Below, one piece after another: positions 8,885 through 19,147 of a DNA stretch of 64,000 bases. The position numbers and the translations under genes were made by a program. This DNA is from Thauera aromatica_A (lineage in GTDB: Bacteria; Pseudomonadota; Gammaproteobacteria; Burkholderiales; Rhodocyclaceae). The DNA lies in contig NZ_JALLIK010000103.1 in the NCBI RefSeq assembly GCF_023093595.1, positions 52,323 to 116,322 of the forward strand, written 5' to 3'. Numbering within the stretch: position 1 is the stretch's first letter; each line of letters begins with the position of its first letter. The notes under the pieces are model-generated. The model was given only the letters and a program-made list of their open reading frames with translations. It searched no databases and was not told the DNA's origin.

Positions 8885-9640
8885 ATGCTCCTGCGCCCCC
8901 TCGCCGTTTCCCTCGCCGCCATTTTCCTGTCCTTGTCCGTGCCGGCGCAGGCGGCCGAAGTGCAGGTCGCGGTGGCCTCCAACTTCCTTGCGCCGATGCA
9001 GCGCATCGCCGCCGCCTTCGAGCGCGACACCGGCCACCGCGCGCGCCTGGCCTCCGGCGCCACGGGCAAGTTCTACGCCCAGATCCGCAGCGGCGCGCCG
9101 TTCGAGGTCCTGCTCGCGGCCGACGAGACCACGCCTGCGCGCCTCGAGGCGGAAGGGCGGGCGGTGGCGGGGACGCGCTTCACCTACGCGATCGGCCGCC
9201 TGGTGCTGTGGTCGCCGCGCGCGGAGCACGTCGACGCCGAAGGGGCGATCCTGCGCCGCGGCGGTTTCGCCCATCTTGCCGTGGCCAACCCGCGCACCGC
9301 GCCCTACGGCGCAGCCGCCGCCCAGGTGCTGGCGGCGCTCGGCCTCGGGGATGCGCTCGCCGCCCGCCTGGTGACCGGCGAGAACATCGGCCAGACCTAC
9401 CAGTTCGTCGCCTCGGGCAATGCCGAGCTCGGCTTCGTCGCCCTCTCCCAGGTGATGGCCGACGGCAAGCTGGCCGGCGGCTCGGCGTGGCAGGTGCCGG
9501 ACGAGCTGTACCACCCGATCCGCCAGGATGCGGTGCTGCTCGAGCGCGGCGCGGACAACCCCGCCGCTGCCGCGCTCCTCGACTATCTGCGCGGCGACGC
9601 CGCGCGCGCGCTGATCGGCGGCTACGGCTACCGCTTCTGA
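8885..9640 (+). CDS. modA: Molybdate ABC transporter substrate-binding protein
   Basis: A 251-residue periplasmic binding protein with a 23-residue signal peptide ending VPAQA. The ModA family pattern is visible: VAVASNFLAPMQRIAAAFER at the mature N-terminus, SGATGKFYAQI, and VANPRTAPYGAAA. It binds molybdate or tungstate in the periplasm and hands it to ModBC. It is the first of three tightly packed genes (modB begins 4 bp after the stop). Molybdate supply would serve molybdoenzymes such as nitrate reductase, in keeping with the nitrogen-oxide genes upstream. No ModE-type operator was recognised in the 144-bp gap before it. Confidence 0.93.
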   Translation: MLLRPLAVSLAAIFLSLSVPAQAAEVQVAVASNFLAPMQRIAAAFERDTGHRARLASGATGKFYAQIRSGAPFEVLLAADETTPARLEAEGRAVAGTRFTYAIGRLVLWSPRAEHVDAEGAILRRGGFAHLAVANPRTAPYGAAAAQVLAALGLGDALAARLVTGENIGQTYQFVASGNAELGFVALSQVMADGKLAGGSAWQVPDELYHPIRQDAVLLERGADNPAAAALLDYLRGDAARALIGGYGYRF

Positions 9641-9644
9641 CCCG

Positions 9645-10322
9645 ATGCTCGACGCCACCGACCTCGCCGCGATCCGCCTCACGCTGGAGCTGGCCGCGCT
9701 GTCCACCGCGATCCTGCTGGCGCTGTGCACTCCGCTGGCGTGGTGGCTGGCGACCACCCCTTCGCGCTGGAAGGCGCCGATCGATGCGGTGGTGGCGCTG
9801 CCGCTGGTGCTGCCGCCGACCGTGCTCGGCTTCTACCTGCTGGTGGCGATGGGGCCGGAGGGGCCGATCGGGCGCTTCACCACCGCGCTCGGCCTGGGCA
9901 CGCTGCCGTTCACCTTCGCCGGGCTGGTGGTGGGCTCGGTGATCTATTCGTTGCCCTTCGTCGTCCAGCCCCTGCGCCAGGCCTTCGCCGCGGTCGGCCG
10001 GCGCCCGCTGGAAGTCGCCGCCACCTTGCGCGCGGGGCCGTGGGACAGCTTCTTCAGCGTCGTCCTGCCGCTCGCCCGCCCCGGTTTCGTCACCGCCGCG
10101 GTGCTCGGCTTCGCCCACACCGTCGGCGAGTTCGGCGTGGTGCTGATGATCGGCGGCAACATCCCGGAGCGTACCCGGGTGGTCTCGGTGCAGATCTACG
10201 ATCACGTCGAGGCCCTCGAGTACGCCCAGGCGCACTGGCTGGCGGGCGGCATGGTGGTGTTTGCCTTCATCGTGCTGCTGTTGCTGTATTCGAGCCGGCG
10301 CCTCCGCCCGGGGTGGAGCTGA
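9645..10322 (+). CDS. modB: Molybdate ABC transporter permease
   Basis: A 225-residue inner-membrane permease with about five helices. It contains the conserved loop (EVAATLRAGPWDSFFSVVLP, the EAA motif that contacts the ATPase) near residues 123-142, followed by GEFGVVLMIGGNIP, which is typical of ModB/CysT-like permeases. It begins 4 bp after modA, and its stop codon lies immediately before the modC ATG, so the three form one operon. Confidence 0.93.
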   Translation: MLDATDLAAIRLTLELAALSTAILLALCTPLAWWLATTPSRWKAPIDAVVALPLVLPPTVLGFYLLVAMGPEGPIGRFTTALGLGTLPFTFAGLVVGSVIYSLPFVVQPLRQAFAAVGRRPLEVAATLRAGPWDSFFSVVLPLARPGFVTAAVLGFAHTVGEFGVVLMIGGNIPERTRVVSVQIYDHVEALEYAQAHWLAGGMVVFAFIVLLLLYSSRRLRPGWS

Positions 10323-10323
10323 G

Positions 10324-11409
10324 ATGGGCATCGACGCCCGCATCGAGGCGCGCTTCCGGGTCGCCTACGGCGGTTTCAGCCTCGACGTCGACCTGGTGCT
10401 GCCGGGGCGCGGGGTGAGCGCGCTGTTCGGCCACTCGGGTTCGGGCAAGACCACCCTGCTGCGCTGCGTCGCCGGGCTGGAGCCGGCGGCGCAGGGGCGG
10501 CTGACGGTCAACGGCGAATGCTGGCAGGACAGCGCGCGCGGCGTATTCGTGCCCACCCACCGCCGCGCGCTGGGCTACGTGTTCCAGGAGGCGAGCCTGT
10601 TTCCCCACCTGTCGGTGCGGCGCAACCTCGAGTTCGGCCTGCGCCGGATCCCGCCCGCCGCGCGCCGGGTGTCATTCGCCCAGGCCACCGCCCTGCTCGG
10701 CATCGATGCCCTCCTCGAACGCATGCCCGCCCACCTGTCGGGCGGCGAGCGCCAGCGCGTGGGAATGGCGCGCGCGCTGCTCACCAGCCCGCGCATCCTG
10801 CTGATGGACGAGCCGCTGGCCGCGCTCGATGCGCGGCGCAAGCAGGAAATCCTGCCCTACCTCGAACGCCTGCACGACGAGCTCGACATTCCGGTGCTGT
10901 ACGTCAGCCACTCCCCCGAGGAGGTGGTGCGCCTCGCCGACCATGTGGTGATGCTGGGCGAGGGTCGGGTGATGGCCTCCGGCGAACTGCATGCGACGAT
11001 GGCGCGCCTCGACCTGCCCATCGCGTTCACCGAGGATGCGGGGGTGGTCATCGACGGCATCGTCGCCGAGCACGACGAGCACTACCACCTGACCCGGCTC
11101 GACTTCCCCGGCGGCGCGGTGTTCGTTGCCCGCCAGGGGGCGGCGCCCGGGCAGCGGATGCGCTTCCGGGTGCATGCGCGCGACGTCAGCCTCGCCGACC
11201 ACCGCGTCGACGGCAGCAGCATCCTCAACCTGCTGCCGGTCACGGTGCAGGAGATCGTCGGCGCCGACACCCCCGCCCATGTGCTCATCCGCATGGACGC
11301 CGGCGGTACGCCGCTGCTCGCGCGCATCACCCGGCGCTCGAGCGAGCAGCTGATGGTGTGCCCGGGGCGCACGCTGTGGGCGCAGATCAAGTCGGTGGCA
11401 CTGCTGTAG
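10324..11409 (+). CDS. modC: Molybdate ABC transporter ATPase
   Basis: A 361-residue protein. The ABC domain has Walker A GHSGSGKT (36-43), signature LSGGERQRV (138-146) and Walker B ILLMDEP (158-164), followed by a C-terminal TOBE (molybdate-binding) domain from about residue 290. It powers molybdate import with ModAB. The ATG at 10324 was chosen because it abuts the modB stop (TGAGATG), rather than an in-frame ATG at 10261 inside modB. Full length for the family. Confidence 0.93.
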   Translation: MGIDARIEARFRVAYGGFSLDVDLVLPGRGVSALFGHSGSGKTTLLRCVAGLEPAAQGRLTVNGECWQDSARGVFVPTHRRALGYVFQEASLFPHLSVRRNLEFGLRRIPPAARRVSFAQATALLGIDALLERMPAHLSGGERQRVGMARALLTSPRILLMDEPLAALDARRKQEILPYLERLHDELDIPVLYVSHSPEEVVRLADHVVMLGEGRVMASGELHATMARLDLPIAFTEDAGVVIDGIVAEHDEHYHLTRLDFPGGAVFVARQGAAPGQRMRFRVHARDVSLADHRVDGSSILNLLPVTVQEIVGADTPAHVLIRMDAGGTPLLARITRRSSEQLMVCPGRTLWAQIKSVALL

Positions 11410-11467
11410 CAAAACGGGGCGAGGATGCGATGATGCACGCCCCCCAATCAACCGAGAGCCTTTGCCG

Positions 11468-12367
<900 letters not shown>

Positions 12368-12410
12368 GGACAGGCCACCGAGTGCGGCACGCCGGGTCGG
12401 GGGAGGGGCG

Positions 12411-13064
12411 ATGACGACGCCGGGCGACATCGTGCTGGTGCACGGGCTGTGGATGCACGGCTGGGTGTTCGCGTTGCAGCGCCGGCGTCTGCAGCGGCGG
12501 GGCTGGCGCACCCATGCGTTTTCCTATCGCTCGGTGCGCGGGACGCTGGACGGGGCGGCCGACGCGCTGGCCGAGTTCGTCGCCGCGCTGGGGGACGGGC
12601 CGGTGTTCCTGCTCGGCCACAGCCTGGGCGGTCTGGTCGTGCTCGACATGCTCGCCCGCCGGCGCCCGCCGCAGGTGGCGCGCGCGGTGCTGCTCGGCGC
12701 GCCCTGCCAGGGCTCGCACAGCGCGGCGGTGCTGCTGCGCCTGCCGCTGTTGCGCGGGCTGGTCGGGCGCGGGCTGGCACAGTGGCTGGTGCGCCCCCTG
12801 CCGCAGGTGGACGCCGCGGTCGACATCGGCACGATCGCCGGCAACCGCCCGCTCGGCAGCGGGCGCCTGTTGCCCGGCCTGCCGAGGCCGAACGACGGCA
12901 TGGTCGCGGTCAGCGAGACGCGCTGGCCGGGCGTGCGCGACCACATCGTGCTCCCGGTCACCCACAGCCAGATGCTGGTGTCGCGGGCCTGCCTCGAACA
13001 GGCGCAGCATTTTTTGCTGACGGGCGCTTTCGATCATCGCGCGGCGGGGGCCCCGCCGGCCTGA
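12411..13064 (+). CDS. Alpha/beta hydrolase (lipase-like)
   Basis: A 217-residue alpha/beta-hydrolase. The oxyanion region VLVHGLWMHGW is at residues 8-18, the nucleophile elbow GHSLGG at 69-74 (S71), a probable acid residue in PRPNDGMVAV, and the catalytic histidine in VTHSQML near the C-terminus. It resembles small cytoplasmic esterase or PGAP1-like hydrolases; the substrate is unknown. It starts 43 bp after the LOG gene on the same strand and may share its transcript. Confidence 0.85.
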   Translation: MTTPGDIVLVHGLWMHGWVFALQRRRLQRRGWRTHAFSYRSVRGTLDGAADALAEFVAALGDGPVFLLGHSLGGLVVLDMLARRRPPQVARAVLLGAPCQGSHSAAVLLRLPLLRGLVGRGLAQWLVRPLPQVDAAVDIGTIAGNRPLGSGRLLPGLPRPNDGMVAVSETRWPGVRDHIVLPVTHSQMLVSRACLEQAQHFLLTGAFDHRAAGAPPA

Positions 13065-13092
13065 CTTGTGTTGCTTCACCCCGCGATCGGCT

Positions 13093-13530
13093 TCACCGCC
13101 TCCGCGTCTGCGCGCCGGTCGGCGGCGCTTCGTGGAGGACGCCGTCCACGTAATACCAGCGCCCGCCGTCGCACACGAAGCGGCTTGTTTCGTGCAGCCG
13201 GTGAGCGCGTCCGCCGACCTTGTAGCGCGCCACGAACTCGACCGTCGCCGCGTCCGCGCCGCTCGTCTCGTGACCCCGCAGCTCGAGGCCCAGCCACCGC
13301 GGCGGGTCCCCGGCGTCGAGTTCCAGGCCGGTCGGCCGCGTCGTCGCGTGCCAGGTGGCGAGCAGATACGCTTCGTTGCCGAGCACGTAAGCGGTATAGC
13401 GGGAGCGCATCAGCGCCGCGGCGTCGGGTGCCGCCTCGCCGGCGTGGTAGCGGCCGCAACAGTCGGCCAGCGGGCGGCCGCTGGCGCAGGGACAGTTTGT
13501 TGCGGCGGGGGAGGGAGAGCGTTTTTTCAC
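13093..13530 (-). CDS. ychJ: YchJ family protein with SEC-C-like zinc motif
   Basis: A 145-residue protein. The N-terminal CPCASGRPLADCCGRYH cysteine cluster is a SEC-C-type metal site. The rest is the YchJ (UPF0225) NTF2-like domain, with ALMRSRYTAYVLGNEAYLLATW and FVARYKVGGRAHRLHETSRF. The function is not established. The gene points leftward and converges on the hydrolase gene. The GTG at 13530 gives the family N-terminus and has AGGA 10 bases upstream. Confidence 0.85.
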   Translation of the reverse strand: MKKRSPSPAATNCPCASGRPLADCCGRYHAGEAAPDAAALMRSRYTAYVLGNEAYLLATWHATTRPTGLELDAGDPPRWLGLELRGHETSGADAATVEFVARYKVGGRAHRLHETSRFVCDGGRWYYVDGVLHEAPPTGAQTRRR

Positions 13531-13770
13531 GTTGGGCAAGTCCTGGGACGGGGGGAGCGTTGACGCCAGAATTGTGCGGGAACCGGGTGCCGTCAATAAA
13601 GCTGGCCCGATCCTGTCGTTATTTGTCCTGCGGGCCGGTTTTCCCCGGCTCCGCTTGCCGGGAGAATCTGCACTCGAAGCCGGACCCGGTATCCTGGCCG
13701 GATGCCCCGCCGCTTCCGCCATATGAATCCGGTCCTCGCGCTCTGTGCGGGGCCGCGTCAAAGGACTGCC

Positions 13771-14673
13771 ATGAAGCTTCTCACCCTTTTCCGCAACCTC
13801 GCTGCCGTCGCCGGCGTTCTCTCGCTGGCGGCGTGCACAGGCGCACCCACCCGGAACGCCGCCGATACGACAGCCGCTACCCCGACTTCGGCGGTCAAGT
13901 TCCAGCAGATCCGTAACGCCACGATCAAGGTGGACTACGCGGGGACGACCTTCCTGATCGACCCGATGCTGGCGAAGAAGGGGGCCTATCCCGGCTTTGA
14001 GGGAACTTACAACAGCCATCTGCGCAATCCCCTGGTCGAGTTGCCGATGCCGGTCGACGAAGTGATGCGAGCCGACGCGGTGATCCTGACTCACCTGCAT
14101 CCGGATCACTGGGATGAGGCCGCGAAGCGCAACTTGCCCAAGGACATCCCGATCTTCACGCAGAACGAGGCGGACGCCCGGGCGGTCCGCAAGGACGGCT
14201 TCGAGGACGTGCATGTGCTCAGCGAAAACACCGTCTTCGAAGGCACCCGCCTGAGCAGGACATCGGGCCAGCACGGAAGCGATGCGATGATGCAAAGCCC
14301 GCTCGGCGAGATCCTCGGCACAGTATCCGGCGTCGTTTTCCAGCGCCCGGGCCACAAGACCGTCTATGTCGCGGGCGACACGGTCTGGAACAGTCACGTC
14401 GAAGAGGCCATTCGTGGCTACCGGCCGGACGTCATCGTGCTCAACGCGGGCGATGCCCGGGTGCCCGGTTTCGACGGCTCGATCATCATGGGCAAGGAGG
14501 ACGTATACCGTGCCAGTCAATTTGCGCCCCGGGCAATCCTGATTGCCAGTCACATGGAGGCGGTCAACCACGGCATGCTGACGCGCAGGGAATTGCGCGA
14601 CTACATTGCCGAAAAGCAGATCAACCCGCAGCGCGTTCGCGTCCCTGAGGATGGGGCGTCCTACGTCTTCTGA
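13771..14673 (+). CDS. Metallo-beta-lactamase-fold lipoprotein
   Basis: A 300-residue protein with a lipoprotein signal (LSLAAC, lipobox cysteine near residue 20), so it is probably anchored in the outer or inner membrane facing the periplasm. The metal site THLHPDHWD near residues 108-116 belongs to the metallo-hydrolase superfamily, UlaG-like branch (IKVDYAGTTFLIDPML near the start). A second motif VAGDTVWNS follows. Substrate unknown. The ATG at 13771 begins the signal peptide and is preferred to upstream in-frame ATGs. A strong hairpin and then a GlxA-type regulator gene follow; the regulator may control it. Confidence 0.85.
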   Translation: MKLLTLFRNLAAVAGVLSLAACTGAPTRNAADTTAATPTSAVKFQQIRNATIKVDYAGTTFLIDPMLAKKGAYPGFEGTYNSHLRNPLVELPMPVDEVMRADAVILTHLHPDHWDEAAKRNLPKDIPIFTQNEADARAVRKDGFEDVHVLSENTVFEGTRLSRTSGQHGSDAMMQSPLGEILGTVSGVVFQRPGHKTVYVAGDTVWNSHVEEAIRGYRPDVIVLNAGDARVPGFDGSIIMGKEDVYRASQFAPRAILIASHMEAVNHGMLTRRELRDYIAEKQINPQRVRVPEDGASYVF

Positions 14674-14698
14674 CCATCCGCCGGGGCGGGGCGATTTT

Positions 14699-14722
14699 CG
14701 GGTGCCCCGCGCGGGGCACCCG
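14699..14722 (+). terminator. 24-nt perfect palindrome between the MBL and regulator genes
   Basis: CGGGTGCCCCGC is followed directly by its reverse complement, giving a very stable GC stem 26 bp after the MBL stop. It lacks a T-run, so factor-independent termination is uncertain. Confidence 0.5.
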
Positions 14723-14748
14723 GCGCCTACCTTCGAACGACCGAGCGC

Positions 14749-15738
14749 ATGACGATCCCTGCGGTAGCCGTCGTGGCCTATCCCGGCTTCAGCCCATTTC
14801 ATCTGTCCGTGCCGTGCATCATTTTCGGCGATGTTCTGCCAGGGCAGGCCCTGTTCCGGTTGGAGATCTGTGCCGCCGAGCCTGGCCCGATCCGGTCCGT
14901 CCATGGGCTAAGTCTCAGTCCCGCGGCCGGCGTCGAGGGTTTGGCTGCGGCCGACATCGTGATTGTGCCGGGCTGGGACGATCCCGCTCTGGCGCCCCCT
15001 CCTGAACTGGCTGAAGCGTTGAGGGCCGCGCATGCACGAGGCGCGCAGGTGGTCGGTCTGTGCCTGGGCACTTACGTCCTGGCGTACGCGGGTCTCCTTG
15101 ACGGACGCCGCGCCTCCACTCACTGGGAGTTCGAGCAGGACTTTCTTCTGCGCTTTCCGCAGGTGCGGCTGGACACCAACGCGCTCTACGTCGACGAGGA
15201 CCGCCTGATCACGTCCGCCGGCACCGCAGCCGGTGTGGACTGCTGCCTTTACCTGGTTCGCCAACATTACGGCAGCGTCATCGCCAACAAGATCGCCCGA
15301 CGCATGGTGGTGCCGACCTATCGCGAAGGCGGTCAAGCACAGTTCATCGAAAAGCCCGTGCCTGCCAGCACCCAGGATATCCGCATCAACGAACAGCTGG
15401 ACTTCCTGCGGCAGAACCTGAGCGTCAGTCACTCGCTCGACACCTTGGCGGCACGGGCGAACATGAGTCGCCGCAGCTTCACCCGTTACTTCCAGAGGGC
15501 GACGGGGATGTCGGTGGGGGAGTGGGTGCTGACCGAGCGCCTGCGACGCACGCAGGAGTTGCTGGAGGTCGGCACCCAACCCATCGAAACGATTGCCGAA
15601 CAGGTCGGCTTTGGCACTGCCGCGTCCTTGCGGCAGCACTTCAAGCACGCATTCGGTGTAACTCCGGTCGCGTGGCGAAAGCGCTTCAACCGCGGAGTGA
15701 CGGCCTCTGTTCAGACGACTCGGACCGTGCTTCCGTAA
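14749..15738 (+). CDS. GlxA-type transcriptional regulator (DJ-1/PfpI + AraC HTH)
   Basis: A 329-residue protein. Residues 5-175 form a DJ-1/PfpI-like amidotransferase domain (VGLCLGTYVLAYAGLLDGRR with the nucleophile-elbow cysteine). Residues 225-320 carry two AraC-type helix-turn-helix units (LAARANMSRRSFTRYFQRAT and ETIAEQVGFGTAASLRQHFK). Members control catabolic or stress genes; the effector is unknown. Its 3' end overlaps the convergent vapC toxin gene by 28 bp. Confidence 0.9.
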   Translation: MTIPAVAVVAYPGFSPFHLSVPCIIFGDVLPGQALFRLEICAAEPGPIRSVHGLSLSPAAGVEGLAAADIVIVPGWDDPALAPPPELAEALRAAHARGAQVVGLCLGTYVLAYAGLLDGRRASTHWEFEQDFLLRFPQVRLDTNALYVDEDRLITSAGTAAGVDCCLYLVRQHYGSVIANKIARRMVVPTYREGGQAQFIEKPVPASTQDIRINEQLDFLRQNLSVSHSLDTLAARANMSRRSFTRYFQRATGMSVGEWVLTERLRRTQELLEVGTQPIETIAEQVGFGTAASLRQHFKHAFGVTPVAWRKRFNRGVTASVQTTRTVLP

Positions 15739-16094
15739 CGCCCGAGTTTGCCGTCCACCGTGAGGAGAATGAGTGGCTCACTGATCGACTGGGCAACCAG
15801 CAAGCGATCGAAGGGATCGCGATGGTCGTCGCTGGCCGGCAAGGTGGAAAGCTCGAGGATGTGGGCGTTCCGGATCGGCAGCCAAGTGAAGCCCATTGAT
15901 TCGACCTGTGCGGCGAAAGTGGACAAATCGATGCGGACCTTGCCCAAGCCCGCCTTGATCGTCAGTTCCCACAGCGACACGCTGCTGACGAAAACTTCGT
16001 CGGCAGATTCCACCAAGCCACGGACTTCCTCGGTGATGCGTGGATCGCCGGTCTGCCACCAGAAGGCGAAATGCGTGTCGAGCAGTAGCCTCAC
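15711..16094 (-). CDS. vapC: PIN-domain toxin (VapC family)
   Basis: A 127-residue PIN-domain ribonuclease. The acidic residues are in place: LLLDTHFAFWW (D6), SLWELTIKAGLG (E near 43), DDHRDPFDRLLVAQ (D near 93) and LLTVDGKLGRYG (D near 114). The form (DTHxxxW...DPFDRlL) is the type normally paired with Phd/YefM antitoxins. It starts inside the last codons of the antitoxin gene (4-bp overlap), as usual for such pairs. It overlaps the convergent regulator gene by 28 bp. Confidence 0.92.
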   Translation of the reverse strand: MRLLLDTHFAFWWQTGDPRITEEVRGLVESADEVFVSSVSLWELTIKAGLGKVRIDLSTFAAQVESMGFTWLPIRNAHILELSTLPASDDHRDPFDRLLVAQSISEPLILLTVDGKLGRYGSTVRVV

Positions 16095-16363
16095 CGGGCG
16101 GCTCCCGGGATGCGGGTTCCGTCTTCCGGTTCTTGCAGGCAGGAAAACAGCTCATCGACCGGCGCATCGAAATCGTCGGCCATCCGCCAGTCACGGCCTT
16201 TCATGCTTCCCGGTGAAGCAAGCTTGCGGCGCACCGGACGATAGGCGGTCAGCGTGGCAACGGGGCGGCCGGCACGCGCAATGACGACTTCCTCGCCGCG
16301 TTCGATCGATTCGAGCAAGCGCGACAGATGGGTCTTGGCTTCATGGATGTTGACGACCTGCAT
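16091..16363 (-). CDS. Phd/YefM-type antitoxin
   Basis: A 90-residue antitoxin. The N-terminal MQVVNIHEAKTHLSRLLESI is the Phd/YefM DNA-binding fold, with EEVVIARAGRPVATLTAYRP following. The C-terminal tail (DDFDAPVDELFSCLQ) would wrap the PIN toxin. It precedes and overlaps vapC by 4 bp. The antitoxin probably represses its own promoter in the gap upstream. Confidence 0.92.
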   Translation of the reverse strand: MQVVNIHEAKTHLSRLLESIERGEEVVIARAGRPVATLTAYRPVRRKLASPGSMKGRDWRMADDFDAPVDELFSCLQEPEDGTRIPGAAR

Positions 16364-16493
16364 GCTTGACTCCAGTCGGAGTGGACTAAGGCTTAGTCTA
16401 GCTCAGTCGGCCCCCGATGTGCACCGCAGGCGTGGTGCCGATATTCTTCGGGCGCAGACGGATCGAATTTTCGGATTGGTGGAGGCGGAGGAT

Positions 16494-17420
16494 ATGAAGA
16501 TTGCAGTGATGGGCGCCGGCGCGGTCGGCTGCTTCTATGGCGGGATGCTGGCGCGCGCCGGCCACGAGGTGGTGCTGATCGGGCGCGCCCAGCATGTCGA
16601 GGCGCTGCGGCGCGACGGTCTGTTGATGGAGATGGCCGCCTTCACCGGACACGTGCCGGTCGGCGCGAGCACCGCGGCCGAGGCGGTGCGCGGCGCGCGC
16701 CTGGTGCTGGTGTGCGTGAAGTCGACCGACACCGAGGCGGCCGCGGCGCAGATCGCGCCGCATCTGGCGCCGGAGGCGATCGTGCTGAGCCTGCAGAACG
16801 GCGTCGACAACGCCGCCCGGCTGCAGGCGCGGCTCGGCCGTGAGGTCGGGCCGGCGGTGGTGTATGTCGCGACCGAGATGGCCGGGCCCGGCCACATGCG
16901 CCACCACGGCCGCGGCGAGCTGGTGATCGGGCCGCTGGCCGGCGCCGCCGAGCTGGTCGCGCTGTTCGGCGGCGCCGGCGTGGCGGTCGAGGTCTCGGAC
17001 AACGTCGCCGGTGCGCTGTGGGCGAAGCTGATCCTCAACTGCGCCTACAACGCGCTCTCGGCGATCACCCAGCTGCCCTACGGGCGGCTGGTGCAAGGCG
17101 AGGGCGTCAAGGACGTGATGCGCGACGCGGTGGCCGAGTGCCTGGCGGTGGCACAGCGCGACGGCGTGCGCGTGCCGGGCGAGATGTGGGCGGCGGTGGA
17201 GGCGATCGCGCACACGATGCCGACGCAGACTTCATCCACCGCGCAGGACCTCGCACGCGGCAAGCCGAGCGAGATCGACCACCTCAACGGCTATGTGGTC
17301 CGCCGCGGCGCGGCGCTGGGGGTGGCGACGCCGGTCAACCGCACGCTGCATGCGCTGGTGAAGCTGCTCGAGGGGTGCGCGACGACATCGGCGGACGTTC
17401 GCCTGCAAAGCCCGCACTGA
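16494..17420 (+). CDS. panE: 2-dehydropantoate 2-reductase
   Basis: A 308-residue ketopantoate reductase-family enzyme. The NADPH-binding GAGAVG lies at residues 7-12, LQNGVDN near residue 101, the catalytic lysine K178 in LWAKLILNCAYNALSAIT, and the C-terminal domain with PSEIDHLNGYVVRRG. It would reduce 2-dehydropantoate to pantoate in pantothenate synthesis, though paralogues with other substrates exist. A good ribosome site (GGAGGCGGAGG) precedes ATG 16494. Confidence 0.88.
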   Translation: MKIAVMGAGAVGCFYGGMLARAGHEVVLIGRAQHVEALRRDGLLMEMAAFTGHVPVGASTAAEAVRGARLVLVCVKSTDTEAAAAQIAPHLAPEAIVLSLQNGVDNAARLQARLGREVGPAVVYVATEMAGPGHMRHHGRGELVIGPLAGAAELVALFGGAGVAVEVSDNVAGALWAKLILNCAYNALSAITQLPYGRLVQGEGVKDVMRDAVAECLAVAQRDGVRVPGEMWAAVEAIAHTMPTQTSSTAQDLARGKPSEIDHLNGYVVRRGAALGVATPVNRTLHALVKLLEGCATTSADVRLQSPH

Positions 17421-17599
17421 TCAGGCGTGCGGACAACGGCCGGGTGAAGAGCCGCCGCCGGGCAGTAGCGGCGCGACTTCGAGGAACCAGCTGGCGCGGT
17501 CGTGGGGGGCGATGCCCGAGGCAACCATGCGGCGCTCACCAGCAGCACCCGCCCGCCTTGCAGACGGAGAAGGGCGGGCTCGTGGCCGCTGGCGCTCAT
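17421..17599 (-). pseudogene. Small frameshifted ORF downstream of the DUF488 gene
   Basis: An ATG at 17599 overlaps the DUF488 stop (ATGA) and opens MSASGHEPALLRLQGGRVLL. The reading then continues sensibly only after a one-base shift near 17529, as MVASGIAPHDRASWFLEV, ending at 17421. Joined, the two pieces would give a protein of about 60 residues. Either a frameshift has broken a small coupled gene or the resemblance to protein is accidental. No family is known to me. Confidence 0.3.
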
Positions 17600-17976
17600 G
17601 GCGCCGGGGTGGTGTCGTCGTCTGCGGCTTCGAGCCAGGCGCGTAGCGCGACCGCGTTGTTGTGCTCGGGGTCGCGGGCGGCGTAGAGCAGGGTCAGGAC
17701 CGGGTGGCGGGTGCGCAGTTCGCGCAGCTGCGCCAGCGCTGGCGCCGGTCCGTCGCCATCGAGCTCGGCGGCGTAGCGGCGGCGGAATTCGTCCCAGCGC
17801 GCCGGGTCGTGGCCGAACCACTGGCGCAGCGCGGTCGACGGGGCGAGCTCGCGTAGCCACAGGTCGACTGCTGCGCGCGCCTTGCTCAGTCCGCGCGGCC
17901 ACAGCCGGTCCACCAGCACGCGACAGCCGTCGCCGGGGGCGGCGGCGTCGTGGATGCGTTTGACCAGGATCGGCAT
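17596..17976 (-). CDS. DUF488 (YeaO-like) protein
   Basis: A 126-residue protein. The DUF488 signature is complete: ILVKRIHD at the N-terminus, RVLVDRLWPRGLSKA near 19-33, LRQWFGHDPARWDEFRRRY near 50-68, and LTLLYAARDPEHNNAVAL near 94-111. Function not established. It lies 20 bp downstream of cysK on the same strand, so it is probably cotranscribed with it. Confidence 0.88.
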   Translation of the reverse strand: MPILVKRIHDAAAPGDGCRVLVDRLWPRGLSKARAAVDLWLRELAPSTALRQWFGHDPARWDEFRRRYAAELDGDGPAPALAQLRELRTRHPVLTLLYAARDPEHNNAVALRAWLEAADDDTTPAP

Positions 17977-17996
17977 GCGCCGGCCCGTGCCCCGGC

Positions 17997-18974
<978 letters not shown>

Positions 18975-19147
18975 GCGGGCTTCCTTGTGATGTTGTTGGC
19001 GGAGGTTCCCAAAGTATAGGCAAACACGGGCCGGCGGCGGCAGGAGTTTGCCGCTGGCGGCCCGGGGCCGGGAAAGGGCGCTTGACGCCGCCCGGAGCGG
19101 ATGCGAGCTTAAGGGCATTCCCCGGTGGAAGTGGAGGCCGACCGACG

